Shown piece after piece: positions 24,500 through 34,736 of a stretch of DNA of 64,000 nucleotides. The notes under the pieces are model-generated. The model worked only from the letters and a program-made list of their open reading frames with translations, had not been told where the DNA came from and ran no database searches. Location: positions 827,501 through 891,500 of the forward strand of contig NZ_JALJWR010000001.1 of the NCBI RefSeq assembly GCF_024169315.1. Direction: 5' to 3'. This stretch comes from Pseudomonas migulae (GTDB lineage Bacteria; Pseudomonadota; Gammaproteobacteria; Pseudomonadales; Pseudomonadaceae). The translations under genes were made by a program, and so were the position numbers. Positions within the stretch are counted from its first letter, which is position 1; the number at the start of each line of letters is the position of its first letter.

Positions 24500-25651
24500 C
24501 TACTTCAGCCCGACTTTGTACAACACACCATCATCCTCATCGGTGAGCACATACAAATACCCGTCCGGCCCCTGCCGCACATCGCGAATGCGTTTGTTGA
24601 GCTCGCCCATCAAGCGCTCTTCGTGGACCACTTTGTCGCCGTCGAACTGCAGGCGTATCAGTTCCTGTGTCACCAGCGCACCGATAAACACGTTGTGCTG
24701 CCAGGGTTTGAAGCGGTCGGCGTCGTAGAACGCCATGCCGCTCAGGCCAGGGGATTTTTCCCAGACGTGGCGTGGCGGGACGGTGCCTTCGGCGGTCTTG
24801 CCCTTGGCTTCCGGAATCGGCTGGCCGGAGTAGTTGATGCCATGGGTCGCCAGCGGCCAGCCGTAATTCTTGCCGCGCTCGATCACATTCATTTCGTCTC
24901 CCCCTAGCGGGCCGTGCTCGTTTTCCCAGAGCACGCCGGTCCAGGGATTGAGCGCCGCACCTTGCGGGTTGCGCTGGCCGTAGGACCAGATTTCCGGGCG
25001 GACACCGGCCTGACCGACAAAGGGGTTGTCGTCGGGCACCTTGCCGTCCGGGTAGATCCGCACGACCTTGCCCTGCAGCTTGTCCAGATCCTGAGCCGTG
25101 GGCCGGTCGTTGTTCTCGCCTAGGGTGATGAACAGGTAGCCGTCGCGGTCGAACACCAGGCGCGAGCCAAAGTGATTGCCCACCGAAAGCTTCGGTTCCT
25201 GGCGGAAGATCACTTTGAAATTCTTGAGGGCGGTCAGGTCTTCCGACAACTGCCCGCGACCGACCGCCGTACCGGCCTTGCCGCCCTCACCCCCGCCTTC
25301 GGCATAGGACAGGTAAACGGTGCGGTCCTGCTTGAAGTCGGGCGACAGCACCACATCCAGCAAACCGCCCTGGCCCTTGGCCCAGACTTTCGGTACGCCA
25401 CTGAGCGGCGCGGAGAGTTTGCCATCGGCACTGACCACGCGCAGGTTGCCGGGCCGTTCGGTCACCAGAATGCCTTGCCGATCAGGCAGAAACGCCAACG
25501 CCCACGGATGGTCCAGACCCTTGGCGATCGTCGTCACCTCAAGGGTGCCCTGTTCGCTTTTCAGCTCTTGTACGGACGCGGCAAAAACCGGCGCCGCAAC
25601 GGTGATCAATGCGCTGGCACAGACTGTGGCCAGGAGGGATGTTCGCAACAT
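24500..25651 (-). CDS. yliI: Periplasmic PQQ-dependent sugar dehydrogenase (YliI type)
   Basis: 383 residues with a signal peptide (to about residue 25, APVFAA). Six-bladed soluble glucose dehydrogenase/aldose sugar dehydrogenase fold: GLDHPWALAFLPD, LVTERPGNLRVV, NHFGSRLVFDRDGYLFITLGE, GQRNPQGAALNPWTGVLWENEHGP, MNVIERGKNYGWPLATHG and C-terminal IRDVRQGPDGYLYVLTDE. Such enzymes oxidise aldoses with PQQ. Reads toward the 24.3-kb repeat, with 51 bp between it and the next upstream gene on the same strand. Confidence 0.9.
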   Translation of the reverse strand: MLRTSLLATVCASALITVAAPVFAASVQELKSEQGTLEVTTIAKGLDHPWALAFLPDRQGILVTERPGNLRVVSADGKLSAPLSGVPKVWAKGQGGLLDVVLSPDFKQDRTVYLSYAEGGGEGGKAGTAVGRGQLSEDLTALKNFKVIFRQEPKLSVGNHFGSRLVFDRDGYLFITLGENNDRPTAQDLDKLQGKVVRIYPDGKVPDDNPFVGQAGVRPEIWSYGQRNPQGAALNPWTGVLWENEHGPLGGDEMNVIERGKNYGWPLATHGINYSGQPIPEAKGKTAEGTVPPRHVWEKSPGLSGMAFYDADRFKPWQHNVFIGALVTQELIRLQFDGDKVVHEERLMGELNKRIRDVRQGPDGYLYVLTDEDDGVLYKVGLK

Positions 25652-25702
25652 GCACGATTCCTTTTGTCGTCTGGATGGCTGGCAGGATTAACGTCCTGCC
25701 GC

Positions 25703-26059
25703 TCAACGGTTGCTGGTGTCTGCGTCTCGGTGGGGCGGATTAGGGATGAATTTCGGCGGGCTGGCCGGCACCGACCGATCCTGCGGATAGCGGTTGCCGA
25801 TGCCTCCTTTGTCCAGGGTCGGCGGCCGTGGAACCGGCACCGTATTAGGGCCGCGAATGACCGGTGCGCTGGGCTGTGTGCCTTGCATGCTGTTGGGGTT
25901 GGCCCGGCGGATCGGGCTGTTGTAGGGATTGCCGGCAGCGCCCGTCGGGCTCTGGGCCAGCAACAAAGGCGATGAAGGCCGTGCGACGTCAGCCACGGCC
26001 AGGTTGCTCAGCACGCCACTCAATGCCATCGCGATGATGCCAAGCGCTAATCGGTTCAT
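25703..26059 (-). CDS. Small exported Pro/Asn-rich hypothetical protein
   Basis: 118 residues with a signal peptide (LALGIIAMALSGVLSNLAVA) and a disordered-looking Pro-, Asn- and Arg-rich mature part (NPYNSPIRRANPNSMQG, VPVPRPPTLDKGGIGNRYP). No domain recognised. Upstream of yliI on the same strand, possibly co-transcribed. Confidence 0.7.
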   Translation of the reverse strand: MNRLALGIIAMALSGVLSNLAVADVARPSSPLLLAQSPTGAAGNPYNSPIRRANPNSMQGTQPSAPVIRGPNTVPVPRPPTLDKGGIGNRYPQDRSVPASPPKFIPNPPHRDADTSNR

Positions 26060-26245
26060 GGGCAGCCTCTCTACGTGATTACAGCCTTCGATAGCACGCT
26101 ACGCCCAGGGTTCGGATTTGTTAACCAAAACCTCCCCGACAAGATGTAACACGAAGTTGACGCCCTGCCAGGGCGGTGCCAAACGCCGCTGAAACTTTTG
26201 CGCCGGGCCACGGGTCACCTGATCATCACTCGCGAGTAGACGACC

Positions 26246-27118
26246 ATGGCACGGGCAATCTGGAAAGGCGCAATCAGTTTCGGGCTGGTGCATATCCCTG
26301 TGGCGCTGGTCTCGGCGACGTCTTCCCAAGGGGTGGATTTCGACTGGCTCGATAGCCGCAGCATGGATCCGGTGGGCTACAAGCGCGTGAACAAGGTCAC
26401 CGGCAAGGAAGTGACCAAGGAGAACATCGTCAAGGGCGTGCAGTACGAAAAGGGTCGCTACGTGGTGCTCAGTGAGGAAGAGATCAAGTCGGCGCACCCG
26501 TTATCCACGCAAACCATCGATATCTTTTCCTTTGTCGACGCCGAACAGATTCCCCTGCAAAACATCGACACGCCCTACTACCTCGCGCCGGACAAACGCG
26601 GTGGCAAAGTCTATGCGCTGCTGCGCGAAACCCTGAGCAAAACCAACAAGGTCGCCCTCGCCCATGTCGTTTTGCATACCCGTCAGCATCTGGCCGCGTT
26701 AATGCCGCTGGATTCGGCGATGGTCTTGGTGATGCTCCGCTGGCCCGCGGAAGTACGCAGTCTTGACACGCTGGAACTGGGCAGCGAGGTGACCAAGCCG
26801 GAACTGGCCAAGGGTGAACTGGACATGGCCAAGCGGCTGGTGCAGGACATGAGCGGCGACTGGAGCCCGGACGATTATCGCGACAGTTTCGAAGACAAGA
26901 TCATGGCGCTGGTCGAGAGGAAGGCGAATGAAGGGAAGATCGAGGATGTCGAGACGGCGACGGGCGAGGAAGAGCGCAAGACCGCGGATGTGATCGATTT
27001 GACCGAGTTGCTTAAGCGCAGTCTTGGGGGCAAGGCTGGCGGTAAAGCTGCTGCGAAACCGAAGTCGGCCGATAAGCCAACACCCGCGAAAAAAGCCACG
27101 AAGCGGTCAAGTGGATGA
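26246..27118 (+). CDS. ku: Ku protein, non-homologous end joining
   Basis: 290-residue bacterial Ku. Starts MARAIWKGAISFGLVHIPVA and has the core features VDFDWLDSRSMDPVGYKRVN, VVLSEEEIKSA, PYYLAPDKRGGKVYALLRE and LDMAKRLVQDMSGDWSPDDY, then a Lys/Ala-rich tail for DNA contact. Homodimers bind double-strand ends and recruit LigD, which is not encoded in this window. Confidence 0.95.
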   Translation: MARAIWKGAISFGLVHIPVALVSATSSQGVDFDWLDSRSMDPVGYKRVNKVTGKEVTKENIVKGVQYEKGRYVVLSEEEIKSAHPLSTQTIDIFSFVDAEQIPLQNIDTPYYLAPDKRGGKVYALLRETLSKTNKVALAHVVLHTRQHLAALMPLDSAMVLVMLRWPAEVRSLDTLELGSEVTKPELAKGELDMAKRLVQDMSGDWSPDDYRDSFEDKIMALVERKANEGKIEDVETATGEEERKTADVIDLTELLKRSLGGKAGGKAAAKPKSADKPTPAKKATKRSSG

Positions 27119-27145
27119 TCAAGTATTACGGTGAATGTGATGGCC

Positions 27146-27213
27146 CCTTCGCGAGCAAGCCCGCTCCCACATTTGACCGCAATCTAATGTGGGAGCGGGC
27201 TTGCTCGCGAAGG
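27146..27213. repeat. REP-like inverted pair (family A)
   Basis: CCTTCGCGAGCAAGCCCGCT and AGCGGGCTTGCTCGCGAAGG with a short spacer (CACATTTGACCGC ... ATGTGGG), between the convergent ku and lpxO genes. Confidence 0.9.
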
Positions 27214-27236
27214 CGTAATAAGCGGCAACGCTGAAT

Positions 27237-28148
27237 TCAGATCCAGACAAAAAACGCCAGCAACCCGGCAAAAATCGCCCATTTCTCCAGGTAATACAGC
27301 TTGCGGTTACGCTTCTTCAACGCCTTGCCGCGCAGGCGGATCTTGTAGATCTTGGCGAACAGGCGATTGATGCCACCGGTCTTGTCGCCCGCATCGTTCG
27401 GCGCGCCCGCCGCCGACATCACATTACTGCTGAACCAGCTGTTGAACGCCGCCGCCCAGCGGTACTTCATCGGCCGCTCGATGTCGCAGAACAGAATGAT
27501 GCGGTTCTGATCGGTGGTGTTTTCCGCGTAATGAATGAAGGTCTCGTCGAACATCACCGCTTCACCGTCGCGCCAGTGATAATTCTCGCCATCGACGTTG
27601 ATGTAGCAGCCCGCGTCGTTCGGCGTCTCCAGGCCCAGGTGGTATCGGTAGGAACCGGCATATGGATCGCGGTGACGTACCAGCTTCGAACCCGGTGGCA
27701 ACTCGGCGAACATCGCGGCTTTGATCGAGCCGATGCTCTGCACCAGTTCGGTGGTGCGCGGGCAGAGCTTCATCGCCGAAGGATGACTGTCGCCATACCA
27801 TTTGAGGTAGAAGCGCTTCCAGCCGGTCTTGAAGAACGAGTTGAAGCCAACGTCGTCGTACTGGTTCGAACGCTTGATCTCACCCGCCTTGAGCAAGCTC
27901 TGGCCTTCAGCGCGAATTTCTTCCCAATGGGCCTGCAACGGGCTCAGGTCCGGGAAGTCGGCCGGATCGAGGTAAGGCTTGTTGGGGATTTTCGAGAACA
28001 GGTAGAGGAAGCAATTGACCGGCGCCAGAAACGACGAGTGATCGCTCAATTGGCGGCCAAGCTTGTGGCGCACGCGACCGCGCAGGTGGACGTACGCAAT
28101 CGATACAACATATATAGCGGCAATGATGAGTTTCACGGAAATCGTCAC
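27237..28148 (-). CDS. lpxO: Lipid A 2-hydroxylase (LpxO-like Asp/Asn hydroxylase)
   Basis: 303 residues. A membrane segment at each end (IIAAIYVVSIAYVHL and WAIFAGLLAFFVWI) encloses an aspartyl/asparaginyl beta-hydroxylase domain with the Fe(II) residues in KLVRHRDPYAGSYRYHLGL and FIHYAENTTDQNRIILFCD. It hydroxylates the secondary myristate or laurate of lipid A, using 2-oxoglutarate and O2. The start is uncertain: GTG at 28148 or GTG at 28136 (MKLIIAAIYV); neither has a good Shine-Dalgarno. Confidence 0.9.
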   Translation of the reverse strand: MTISVKLIIAAIYVVSIAYVHLRGRVRHKLGRQLSDHSSFLAPVNCFLYLFSKIPNKPYLDPADFPDLSPLQAHWEEIRAEGQSLLKAGEIKRSNQYDDVGFNSFFKTGWKRFYLKWYGDSHPSAMKLCPRTTELVQSIGSIKAAMFAELPPGSKLVRHRDPYAGSYRYHLGLETPNDAGCYINVDGENYHWRDGEAVMFDETFIHYAENTTDQNRIILFCDIERPMKYRWAAAFNSWFSSNVMSAAGAPNDAGDKTGGINRLFAKIYKIRLRGKALKKRNRKLYYLEKWAIFAGLLAFFVWI

Positions 28149-28549
28149 ACGTCAGAAGTGAACAAACTGCGTCCGTGCCTGTCGGCATCAGTTCGAAAGA
28201 TGGCATTTTAGCCACGATTTGTAACTAATAGTTAACGTTCAGATGTGAAAATCTGTCCGCCGGTGCCACCAAAACACCCGTGCGGCGTCAACGCCCTATC
28301 GTTTAAAGAGCCAGACCAGTACAATCGCCGCCAAACATTACGCGCCCCCCTTGGTTGATGACGGGAATGAACCCCGCCTCAGCGCACTTCGACTCGGGCC
28401 AAGCGCTCCACATGCTGCTGTCCACTTATTGCCAGATGGACCTTCCGCTTCTGACCGGGATGCATTTCCCGTGGTTTGAATTCGGAAACGGGTACTGAAT
28501 CGGTACTGCCGCAACCCAAGCTACTCTGAATGCTTCGCAGGAAAAACCT
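28149..28549. other. Intergenic region upstream of ybiT
   Basis: About 400 bp between the divergent lpxO and ybiT genes. No ORF with coding character. It must contain both promoters, but I cannot place convincing -35/-10 pairs. AGGAAAAACC just before the TTG is the likely ybiT ribosome-binding site. Confidence 0.55.
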
Positions 28550-30139
28550 TTGATCTCTACAGCTAACATCACGATGCAGTTCGGCGCCAAGCCGCTATTC
28601 GAAAACGTTTCGGTCAAATTCGGCGCGGGCAACCGCTACGGCCTGATCGGCGCCAACGGCTGCGGCAAGTCGACCTTCATGAAAATCCTCGGTGGTGACC
28701 TCGAGCCGTCCGGCGGCCAGGTCATGCTCGAGCCGAACGTTCGCCTGGGTAAATTGCGCCAGGACCAGTTCGCCTACGAAGAATTCACCGTGATCGACAC
28801 TGTGATCATGGGTCACGAAGAGCTGTGGAAGGTCAAGGCCGAGCGCGACCGTATCTACTCGCTGCCGGAAATGACCGAAGAAGACGGCATGGCCGTGGCC
28901 GAGCTGGAAACCGAGTTCGCCGAAATGGACGGCTACACCGCCGAATCCCGCGCTGGCGAGCTGTTGCTGGGCCTGGGTATCGGCATCGAGCAACACTTCG
29001 GCCCGATGAGCGAAGTGTCCCCAGGCTGGAAGCTGCGCGTATTGCTGGCCCAGGCGCTGTTCTCCGATCCTGAAGTGCTGTTGCTCGACGAACCGACCAA
29101 CCACCTGGACATCAACACCATCCGCTGGCTGGAAAACATCCTGACCCAGCGCTCCAGCCTGATGATCATCATCTCTCACGACCGTCACTTCCTGAACAGC
29201 GTGTGCACCCACATGGCTGACCTGGATTACGGCGAGCTGCGCCTGTTCCCGGGCAACTACGACGAGTACATGACCGTGGCGACCCAGTCCCGCGAGCAAC
29301 TGCTGTCGGACAACGCCAAGAAGAAAGCGCAGATTTCCGAGCTGCAATCGTTCGTCAGCCGCTTCTCGGCCAACGCCTCGAAAGCCAAGCAGGCCACTTC
29401 CCGCGCCAAGGCGATCGACAAGATCCAGCTGGCCGAGGTCAAGCCTTCGAGCCGTGTGAGCCCGTTCATCCGTTTCGAACAAACCAAGAAACTGCACCGT
29501 CAAGCGGTCATCGTCGAGCGCATGGCCAAAGGCTTCGACGGCAAGACGCTGTTCAAAGACTTCAGCTTCCAGGTTGAAGCGGGCGAGCGCGTGGCGATCA
29601 TCGGCCCGAACGGTATCGGTAAAACCACCCTGCTGCGCACGTTGGTCAACGAACTGACCCCGGACGCCGGCACCGTGAAGTGGACCGACGCCGCGGAACT
29701 GGGCTACTACGCCCAGGACCACGCGCACGACTTCGAAGACGACTGCAACCTGTTCGACTGGATGGGCCAGTGGACCCAGGGCGGCGAGCAAATCGTTCGC
29801 GGCACCCTCGGCCGCATGCTGTTCTCCAACGACGAGATTCTGAAGTCGGTCAAGGTCATCTCCGGTGGTGAGCAAGGCCGCATGCTGTTCGGCAAGCTGA
29901 TCCTGCAAAAGCCGAACGTGCTGATCATGGACGAACCGACCAACCACCTGGACATGGAATCCATCGAGGCGCTGAACCTGGCGCTGGAGAACTACCCGGG
30001 CACGCTGATCTTCGTCAGCCACGACCGTGAGTTCGTATCGTCGCTGGCCACTCGTATTATCGAGCTGAGCCCAAGTGGCGTGATTGACTTCAGCGGTACG
30101 TACGATGATTACCTGCGTAGCCAAGGCGTAGTGTTCTAA
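28550..30139 (+). CDS. ybiT: ABC-F family ATPase YbiT
   Basis: 529 residues with two ABC domains and no membrane part: Walker [10 protein letters not shown] and GPNGIGKTT, signatures VSPGWKLRV and ISGGEQGRM, Walker [15 protein letters not shown] and [14 protein letters not shown], and the linker between the domains. Near end-to-end match to E. coli YbiT in pattern and length (530). ABC-F proteins bind the ribosomal E site and act on stalled translation. The start codon is TTG at 28550 ([19 protein letters not shown]), matching the family N-terminus. Confidence 0.94.
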   Translation: MISTANITMQFGAKPLFENVSVKFGAGNRYGLIGANGCGKSTFMKILGGDLEPSGGQVMLEPNVRLGKLRQDQFAYEEFTVIDTVIMGHEELWKVKAERDRIYSLPEMTEEDGMAVAELETEFAEMDGYTAESRAGELLLGLGIGIEQHFGPMSEVSPGWKLRVLLAQALFSDPEVLLLDEPTNHLDINTIRWLENILTQRSSLMIIISHDRHFLNSVCTHMADLDYGELRLFPGNYDEYMTVATQSREQLLSDNAKKKAQISELQSFVSRFSANASKAKQATSRAKAIDKIQLAEVKPSSRVSPFIRFEQTKKLHRQAVIVERMAKGFDGKTLFKDFSFQVEAGERVAIIGPNGIGKTTLLRTLVNELTPDAGTVKWTDAAELGYYAQDHAHDFEDDCNLFDWMGQWTQGGEQIVRGTLGRMLFSNDEILKSVKVISGGEQGRMLFGKLILQKPNVLIMDEPTNHLDMESIEALNLALENYPGTLIFVSHDREFVSSLATRIIELSPSGVIDFSGTYDDYLRSQGVVF

Positions 30140-30155
30140 GCGTCCGCCGCAACTG

Positions 30156-30184
30156 AAAAGCCCCGTCCATGTGACGGGGCTTTT
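30156..30184 (+). terminator. Intrinsic terminator of ybiT
   Basis: AAAAGCCCCGTC (30156-30167), loop CATGT, GACGGGGCTTTT (30173-30184) followed by T; 16 bp after the stop codon. Confidence 0.93.
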
Positions 30185-30220
30185 TGCATTTCAGGATTGA
30201 TGGATGTTCTGGTGCTGCCA

Positions 30221-30289
30221 CCTTCGCGGGCAAGCCTCGCTCCTGCAAGTGACCGCGATCCGACGTAGGAGCGAGGCTTACCCGCAAAG
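30221..30289. repeat. Inverted repeat (family C)
   Basis: CTTCGCGGGCAAGCCTCGCT and GGAGCGAGGCTTACCCGCAA; two mismatches between the arms, so a more decayed copy than those at 7.23 and 61.21 kb. Confidence 0.85.
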
Positions 30290-30387
30290 AGGCCCTCAAG
30301 TGCAACGAATATAGTTAGCCTGCTTTCTTTTATTTCACACCCGCGCCATGATGCAATTCTCCCACCGCCGCCCGCGAACGAGCCCTC

Positions 30388-31575
30388 ATGTCTGCGCAGC
30401 AACTGCCACCGCAAAGCTCCATGGCGATCACACTGCAGATCGTCTCCATCGTTTTCTATACCTTTATTGCCTTCCTCTGCATCGGCCTGCCGATTGCGGT
30501 GTTGCCGGGTTATGTCCACGAGCAGCTCGGTTTCAGTGCAGTCGTGGCCGGGCTGACCATCGGCTCCCAATACCTCGCCACCCTGCTCAGCCGCCCGATG
30601 GCCGGGCGCATGTCGGACAGCGTCGGCACCAAGCGAGCGATTGTTTACGGGTTGTCGGGGATTGTGTTGAGTGGCGTGCTGACGTTGTTGTCGACGCTGC
30701 TGCAAAGCTTTCCGTTGACGAGCCTGTTGATCCTGATCGCCGGCCGCCTGCTGCTGGGGATCGCGCAGGGCTTGATCGGCGTCGGCACCATCAGTTGGTG
30801 CATGGGTCAGGTCGGCGCCGAACACACCGCGCGCTCGATTTCATGGAACGGCATCGCGTCCTACGGCGCCATCGCCATTGGTGCGCCGCTGGGCGTGGTG
30901 ATGGTGGCGGAATACGGCTTTGCCAGTCTGGGCATCGCGCTGTCATTGCTGGCCGCGCTGGCGCTGGTGCTGATCCGCAACAAACCCTCGGTGCCGGTGG
31001 TTCGCGGTGAGCGGCTGCCGTTCTGGGCGGTGTTCGGGCGCATTGCACCGTTTGGCGCGAGCCTGAGTCTGGCGTCTATCGGCTACGGCACGTTGACCAC
31101 CTTTATTACCCTGTATTACCTCAGCCGTGGCTGGACCGGTGCCGCCTATTGCCTGACGGTGTTCGGGGTCTGTTTCATCCTGGCGCGACTGCTGTTTATT
31201 TCGGCCATCAGCCGTTTCGGTGGATTCACCTCGGCGATTGCCTGCATGAGCATTGAAACGGCGGGCCTGGTGCTGCTGTGGCTGGCGCCTTCGACCGGTT
31301 TTGCCCTGGTCGGTGCGGGCCTGGCCGGGTTCGGTTTGTCGCTGGTGTACCCGGCGCTGGGGGTGGAGGCGATCAAACAGGTGCCCAATTCCAGTCGCGG
31401 TGCAGGGTTGAGTGCGTATGCGGTGTTTTTTGATCTGGCGCTGGCGATCGCCGGGCCGGTGATGGGCGCGGTGGCGTTGAATCTGGGGTATTCATGGATT
31501 TTCTTCAGTGCGGCGTTGTTGTCGATCACTGGACTGGGTTTGACCCTGCTGCTGAAACGCCGGGCAATGGCCTGA
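30388..31575 (+). CDS. yhhS: Major facilitator superfamily transporter, YhhS type
   Basis: 395 residues with twelve hydrophobic segments. Matches the YhhS pattern along its length: LCIGLPIAVLPGYVHEQLGF, SRPMAGRMSDSVGTKRAIVY (MFS loop 2-3 motif), ISWNGIASYGAIAIGAPLGV, YPALGVEAIKQVP. E. coli YhhS is a drug or metabolite exporter of uncertain natural substrate. Starts MSAQQLPPQSSMAITLQIVS; the second Met is an alternative start. Confidence 0.88.
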   Translation: MSAQQLPPQSSMAITLQIVSIVFYTFIAFLCIGLPIAVLPGYVHEQLGFSAVVAGLTIGSQYLATLLSRPMAGRMSDSVGTKRAIVYGLSGIVLSGVLTLLSTLLQSFPLTSLLILIAGRLLLGIAQGLIGVGTISWCMGQVGAEHTARSISWNGIASYGAIAIGAPLGVVMVAEYGFASLGIALSLLAALALVLIRNKPSVPVVRGERLPFWAVFGRIAPFGASLSLASIGYGTLTTFITLYYLSRGWTGAAYCLTVFGVCFILARLLFISAISRFGGFTSAIACMSIETAGLVLLWLAPSTGFALVGAGLAGFGLSLVYPALGVEAIKQVPNSSRGAGLSAYAVFFDLALAIAGPVMGAVALNLGYSWIFFSAALLSITGLGLTLLLKRRAMA

Positions 31576-31605
31576 CACCCGCAATCCGGTGTGCCGGAGA
31601 GCCAA

Positions 31606-31752
31606 TGTGGCGAGGGGATTTAGCGAAACGTCGCACCGCCCCGTTCGGGCGAAGCAGTCGTCAACCCTTTGAACGCGGTTGGTCTTTGAAATGCTGGGGC
31701 CGCTTCGCAGCCCAACGGGGCGGTGCGACGTTTCGCTAAATCCCCTCGCCAC
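31606..31752. repeat. Long palindromic intergenic repeat (family D)
   Basis: TGTGGCGAGGGGATTTAGCG and its exact reverse complement at the ends, then CGAAACGTCGCACCGCCCCG and its complement inside: at least 39 bp of perfect outer inverted repeat around an asymmetric core. About 147 bp, the most symmetrical copy. Confidence 0.9.
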
Positions 31753-31780
31753 AAAAGCTCGCTCTCAGAGGGCTTGCAGA

Positions 31781-32818
31781 TTATTGATCAGCCGTTTGCA
31801 TCCCCGCCCGGGTCGGCACGCCCAGCGCATGGGAGAAGAAACGCCCGGCCTCGGAAATCATGTTGCGGTGAATGTCCTCACGATCGACACCGTCGGCATC
31901 GGTGCACAGCGCCGGCATGGCGGCGATCTGTTCTTCGTTGCACGGCGCCATGAACACGAAGTGCCCTGCCCCGGCCAACAACTTGAAGTCAGGCGCGATC
32001 GGCAGTTTGCGCGCCAGCGCCGCGGCGTTTTTGTCGAAGGCCACCAATTTGTCGCCGTCGCCGCTGTAAAGCAGCACCGGCACATGCACGTCGGCCAGGG
32101 TGTGACGGCCGAACTTCAGGCTCAGCGGCGCCATCAGCAACAGTGCGTGAACCCGTGGATCCGCCACCGGCTGCAGGTCATCACGGTCGACGATCAACTC
32201 GCCCTGGGTGTTGCAGGCATCGCGGTCGTCCGGACGTTCCTGGCAGTAGCGGCGCAACCGATCCAGATCAGGCGTCGCCCCGGACAGAATCAGTGCCGTC
32301 TCCCCGCCCGCCGAGTAACCGATCACCCCGACCTGATTGGCGTTGACGAACGGCGCGAGCATGCGGTCGCCCAAGGTCGCGGTAATGGCTTCGGAAATCT
32401 GGATCGGCCGACCGTACAGGTTGCTCAAGGTGCCGAGGCGGCTGTGGTCTTTGGAGTTGTCGCCGGGATGAATCACCGCCACCACCACGAAACCCTTGCG
32501 CGCCAGCGACGTGGCGAGGTCGTGCAGGGCCAGCGGCGTGCCGGTGTTGCCATGGGACAGCATCAGCATCGGGAAACGGCCAATGGCGACGCGGGTGTCT
32601 TCGCCCGCTTCGACGGTGTAGCCCTCGAGCTTGCTGGTGTGTTCCCGGTCGCTGGAGGGGTAGAACGCGATGGCGCGCATCGGTTGCAGGTCCAGCGGGT
32701 CGAGAAAACTCATCTCATGGAAACCGACGCTCCAGTGAGGATGCGGCGCAGGCGCGGCGTGCACTGAATTCAGGCTGCTGAGCAGGCAAATCAGTAACGT
32801 TGCACAAAGACGCACCAT
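31781..32818 (-). CDS. Exported alpha/beta hydrolase (dienelactone hydrolase-like)
   Basis: 345 residues with a signal peptide (MVRLCATLLICLLSSLNSVHA). Serine-hydrolase nucleophile elbow GYSAGGET, acid region LLYSGDGDKLV and catalytic His in GAGHFVFMAP; PMLMLSHGNTGTPLALHDLA carries the oxyanion-hole HG. Several cysteines (CQERPDDRDAC, APCNEEQIAAMPALC) suggest disulfides in the mature protein. Substrate unknown. Start at 32818 chosen to begin the signal peptide. Confidence 0.82.
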   Translation of the reverse strand: MVRLCATLLICLLSSLNSVHAAPAPHPHWSVGFHEMSFLDPLDLQPMRAIAFYPSSDREHTSKLEGYTVEAGEDTRVAIGRFPMLMLSHGNTGTPLALHDLATSLARKGFVVVAVIHPGDNSKDHSRLGTLSNLYGRPIQISEAITATLGDRMLAPFVNANQVGVIGYSAGGETALILSGATPDLDRLRRYCQERPDDRDACNTQGELIVDRDDLQPVADPRVHALLLMAPLSLKFGRHTLADVHVPVLLYSGDGDKLVAFDKNAAALARKLPIAPDFKLLAGAGHFVFMAPCNEEQIAAMPALCTDADGVDREDIHRNMISEAGRFFSHALGVPTRAGMQTADQ

Positions 32819-32999
32819 GGGATGCCCCACCTTTGTTACTTGACCGGAAAGCCCGTTCTCCATCGACTACCGAGGAAGCGGCCTTGTACCGGCAATGGCG
32901 GCCACCAAGGTCGTGACAGAACGGGGATGTTAACCCTCGACTGCATAACCTGGGCCACAACATGAACGAATTAAGAAACAACTAGAAATAGCCAGAAAC

Positions 33000-33047
33000 A
33001 AAAAACTCCGCATCTGACACTTGCGTGATCAGAATACAGAGTTTTTT
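33000..33047 (-). terminator. Terminator downstream of azoR
   Basis: AAAAAACTC (33000-33008) and GAGTTTTTT (33039-33047) form a 9-bp stem with an inner CTGA/TCAG pairing (33014-33017/33029-33032). On the minus strand it ends in GAGTTTTTT, 40 bp past the azoR stop. The AT-rich stem is symmetrical and could work both ways. Confidence 0.65.
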
Positions 33048-33086
33048 GGGGTGTTGCCCGAGCTGATTTACATCTTTACGCAAGCC

Positions 33087-33698
33087 TTACGCGGCGGCGA
33101 ACAGTTGCTCGCTGATTTGCGTGTGAGCGTCACTCATGGCTTTGGTGCGCACTTCGTCACCGTAAGCGAGACCGTGGGCACGGACGAATTCGATGTCGGT
33201 GATGCCGATGAAACCGAACAGCACTTTCAAATACTCTTCGTGAGCAACGCCAGTCGCCTGGCCGGCATGCAGACCACCGGAAGTCGACACGATCACGACT
33301 TTCTTGCCACCGCACAGGCCTTCAGGGCCGGCTTCGGTGTAGCGGAAGGTCTGGCCGGCAACGGCGATGCGGTCGATCCAGGCCTTGAGTTGGGTCGGGA
33401 TGGTGAAGTTGTACATCGGCGCGGCGATAACCACGGCATCGGCGGCGAGGAATTCGGCCAGGGTCGAGGCACTCAGTTCGGCTTCGTGCTGTTGGGCGGC
33501 GTTGCGCAGTTCAGCGGTGGTGCCGGCGGCGACCAGGGTGGTGGCGGAGAAATGGCTGATGGCATCGCTGGCCAGGTCGCGGTAAGTCACCACGGCGCTC
33601 GGCTCGGCGACTTGCCAGGCTTTGACGACTTCAGTGCTCAGCTGACGGGAAGCCGAGTTGTCACCAAGAATGCTCGAATCGATATGCAGCAGTTTCAT
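33087..33698 (-). CDS. azoR: FMN-dependent NADH-azoreductase
   Basis: 203-residue flavodoxin-like quinone/azo reductase. N-terminal [20 protein letters not shown] is the FMN phosphate loop; [19 protein letters not shown] and [13 protein letters not shown] complete the flavin site. Reduces quinones and azo compounds with NADH, usually as detoxification. Divergent from a LysR regulator over about 120 bp, a common arrangement for a regulator and its target. Length matches AzoR. Confidence 0.93.
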   Translation of the reverse strand: MKLLHIDSSILGDNSASRQLSTEVVKAWQVAEPSAVVTYRDLASDAISHFSATTLVAAGTTAELRNAAQQHEAELSASTLAEFLAADAVVIAAPMYNFTIPTQLKAWIDRIAVAGQTFRYTEAGPEGLCGGKKVVIVSTSGGLHAGQATGVAHEEYLKVLFGFIGITDIEFVRAHGLAYGDEVRTKAMSDAHTQISEQLFAAA

Positions 33699-33821
33699 GT
33701 GGGATCTCCAGGTGAGGATCGCCACGGGGCGATCTGATGGAGACAATCCTACAGACGAAACCAATAGCTGATTAGTCGGCAACAATGCGATAGTTCGTCC
33801 CACTGATAGAACAGTCGAGTG

Positions 33822-34736
33822 ATGACCATGCAAGACCTCAACGACCTTTATTACTTCGCCAAGGTGGTCGAAGCCGGCGGTTTCGCCGCGGCCGGGCGTT
33901 TGCTGGGTATTCCCAAGTCGCGCTTGTCGCGGCGGATCGCCGAGCTGGAAGAACGCCTTGGCGCGCGCCTGTTGCAACGCACCACGCGGCAACTGAAATT
34001 GACCGCCGTGGGCGAGCGCTATTTGCGGCATTGCCAGGCGATGCTGCTGGAAGCCGAGATGGCCGATGAAGCCGTGGCCAGCATGTCCAGCGAACCCCGC
34101 GGGCGCTTGCGGGTGTCCTGCCCCGTTGGGCTGGCCCACGAAATGCTGCCGACGGTGATCAGCCGGTTTCTCGAAAAATACCCGCAGGTTCAACTGGAAG
34201 TGATGCTGCTCAACCGCCGGGTCGATCTGGTGAACGAAGGCGTCGACGTCGCGCTACGCGTGCGGGAATTGGGTGATGAAGACCCGTTGCTGGTCACTCG
34301 ACGCCTGCGTCAGGCGCAGATGCTGTTGGTGGCCAGTCCGGACTTTCTCCATGGGCGGACGATCAATCATCCCGAGGAACTCAAGGGTCTACCAGTGCTC
34401 GGTGCCCTTGAAGCCGACCGCATGGTGCATATCCGCATGCTCGATCAACAGGGTAAAAGTCATGAACTCGCGCTCGAAGCCCGACTGGGCATCGACGACT
34501 TCATCGTGCGCAAGGCCTGCACACTCGCCGGCCAGGGCTTTACCATGCTGCCGATGATGTATTGCGAGCAGGAACTGGAAAGCGGCGCGCTGGTGCAATT
34601 GCTCCCTGACTGGTCGTTGCCTGGCGGCTGGCTGCAAGCGGTCTACCCTCATCGGCGCGGGGTCATGCCGGCCGTGCGCGCCTGGCTCGACCATTTGATC
34701 GAATCATTCAATGACTGCGGGGACCGACTGATATGA
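33822..34736 (+). CDS. LysR-family transcriptional regulator
   Basis: 304 residues. N-terminal winged helix ([40 protein letters not shown]) and a substrate-binding domain from about residue 90. Divergent from azoR, so probably its regulator; ligand unknown. ATG 33828 is an alternative start. The stop overlaps the next start (ATGA). Confidence 0.9.
   Translation: MTMQDLNDLYYFAKVVEAGGFAAAGRLLGIPKSRLSRRIAELEERLGARLLQRTTRQLKLTAVGERYLRHCQAMLLEAEMADEAVASMSSEPRGRLRVSCPVGLAHEMLPTVISRFLEKYPQVQLEVMLLNRRVDLVNEGVDVALRVRELGDEDPLLVTRRLRQAQMLLVASPDFLHGRTINHPEELKGLPVLGALEADRMVHIRMLDQQGKSHELALEARLGIDDFIVRKACTLAGQGFTMLPMMYCEQELESGALVQLLPDWSLPGGWLQAVYPHRRGVMPAVRAWLDHLIESFNDCGDRLI

Noticed and set aside
28595..30124. 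509-codon minus-strand ORF opposite ybiT
   Set aside because: Antisense shadow of a full ABC-F gene, with no start signal or domain.
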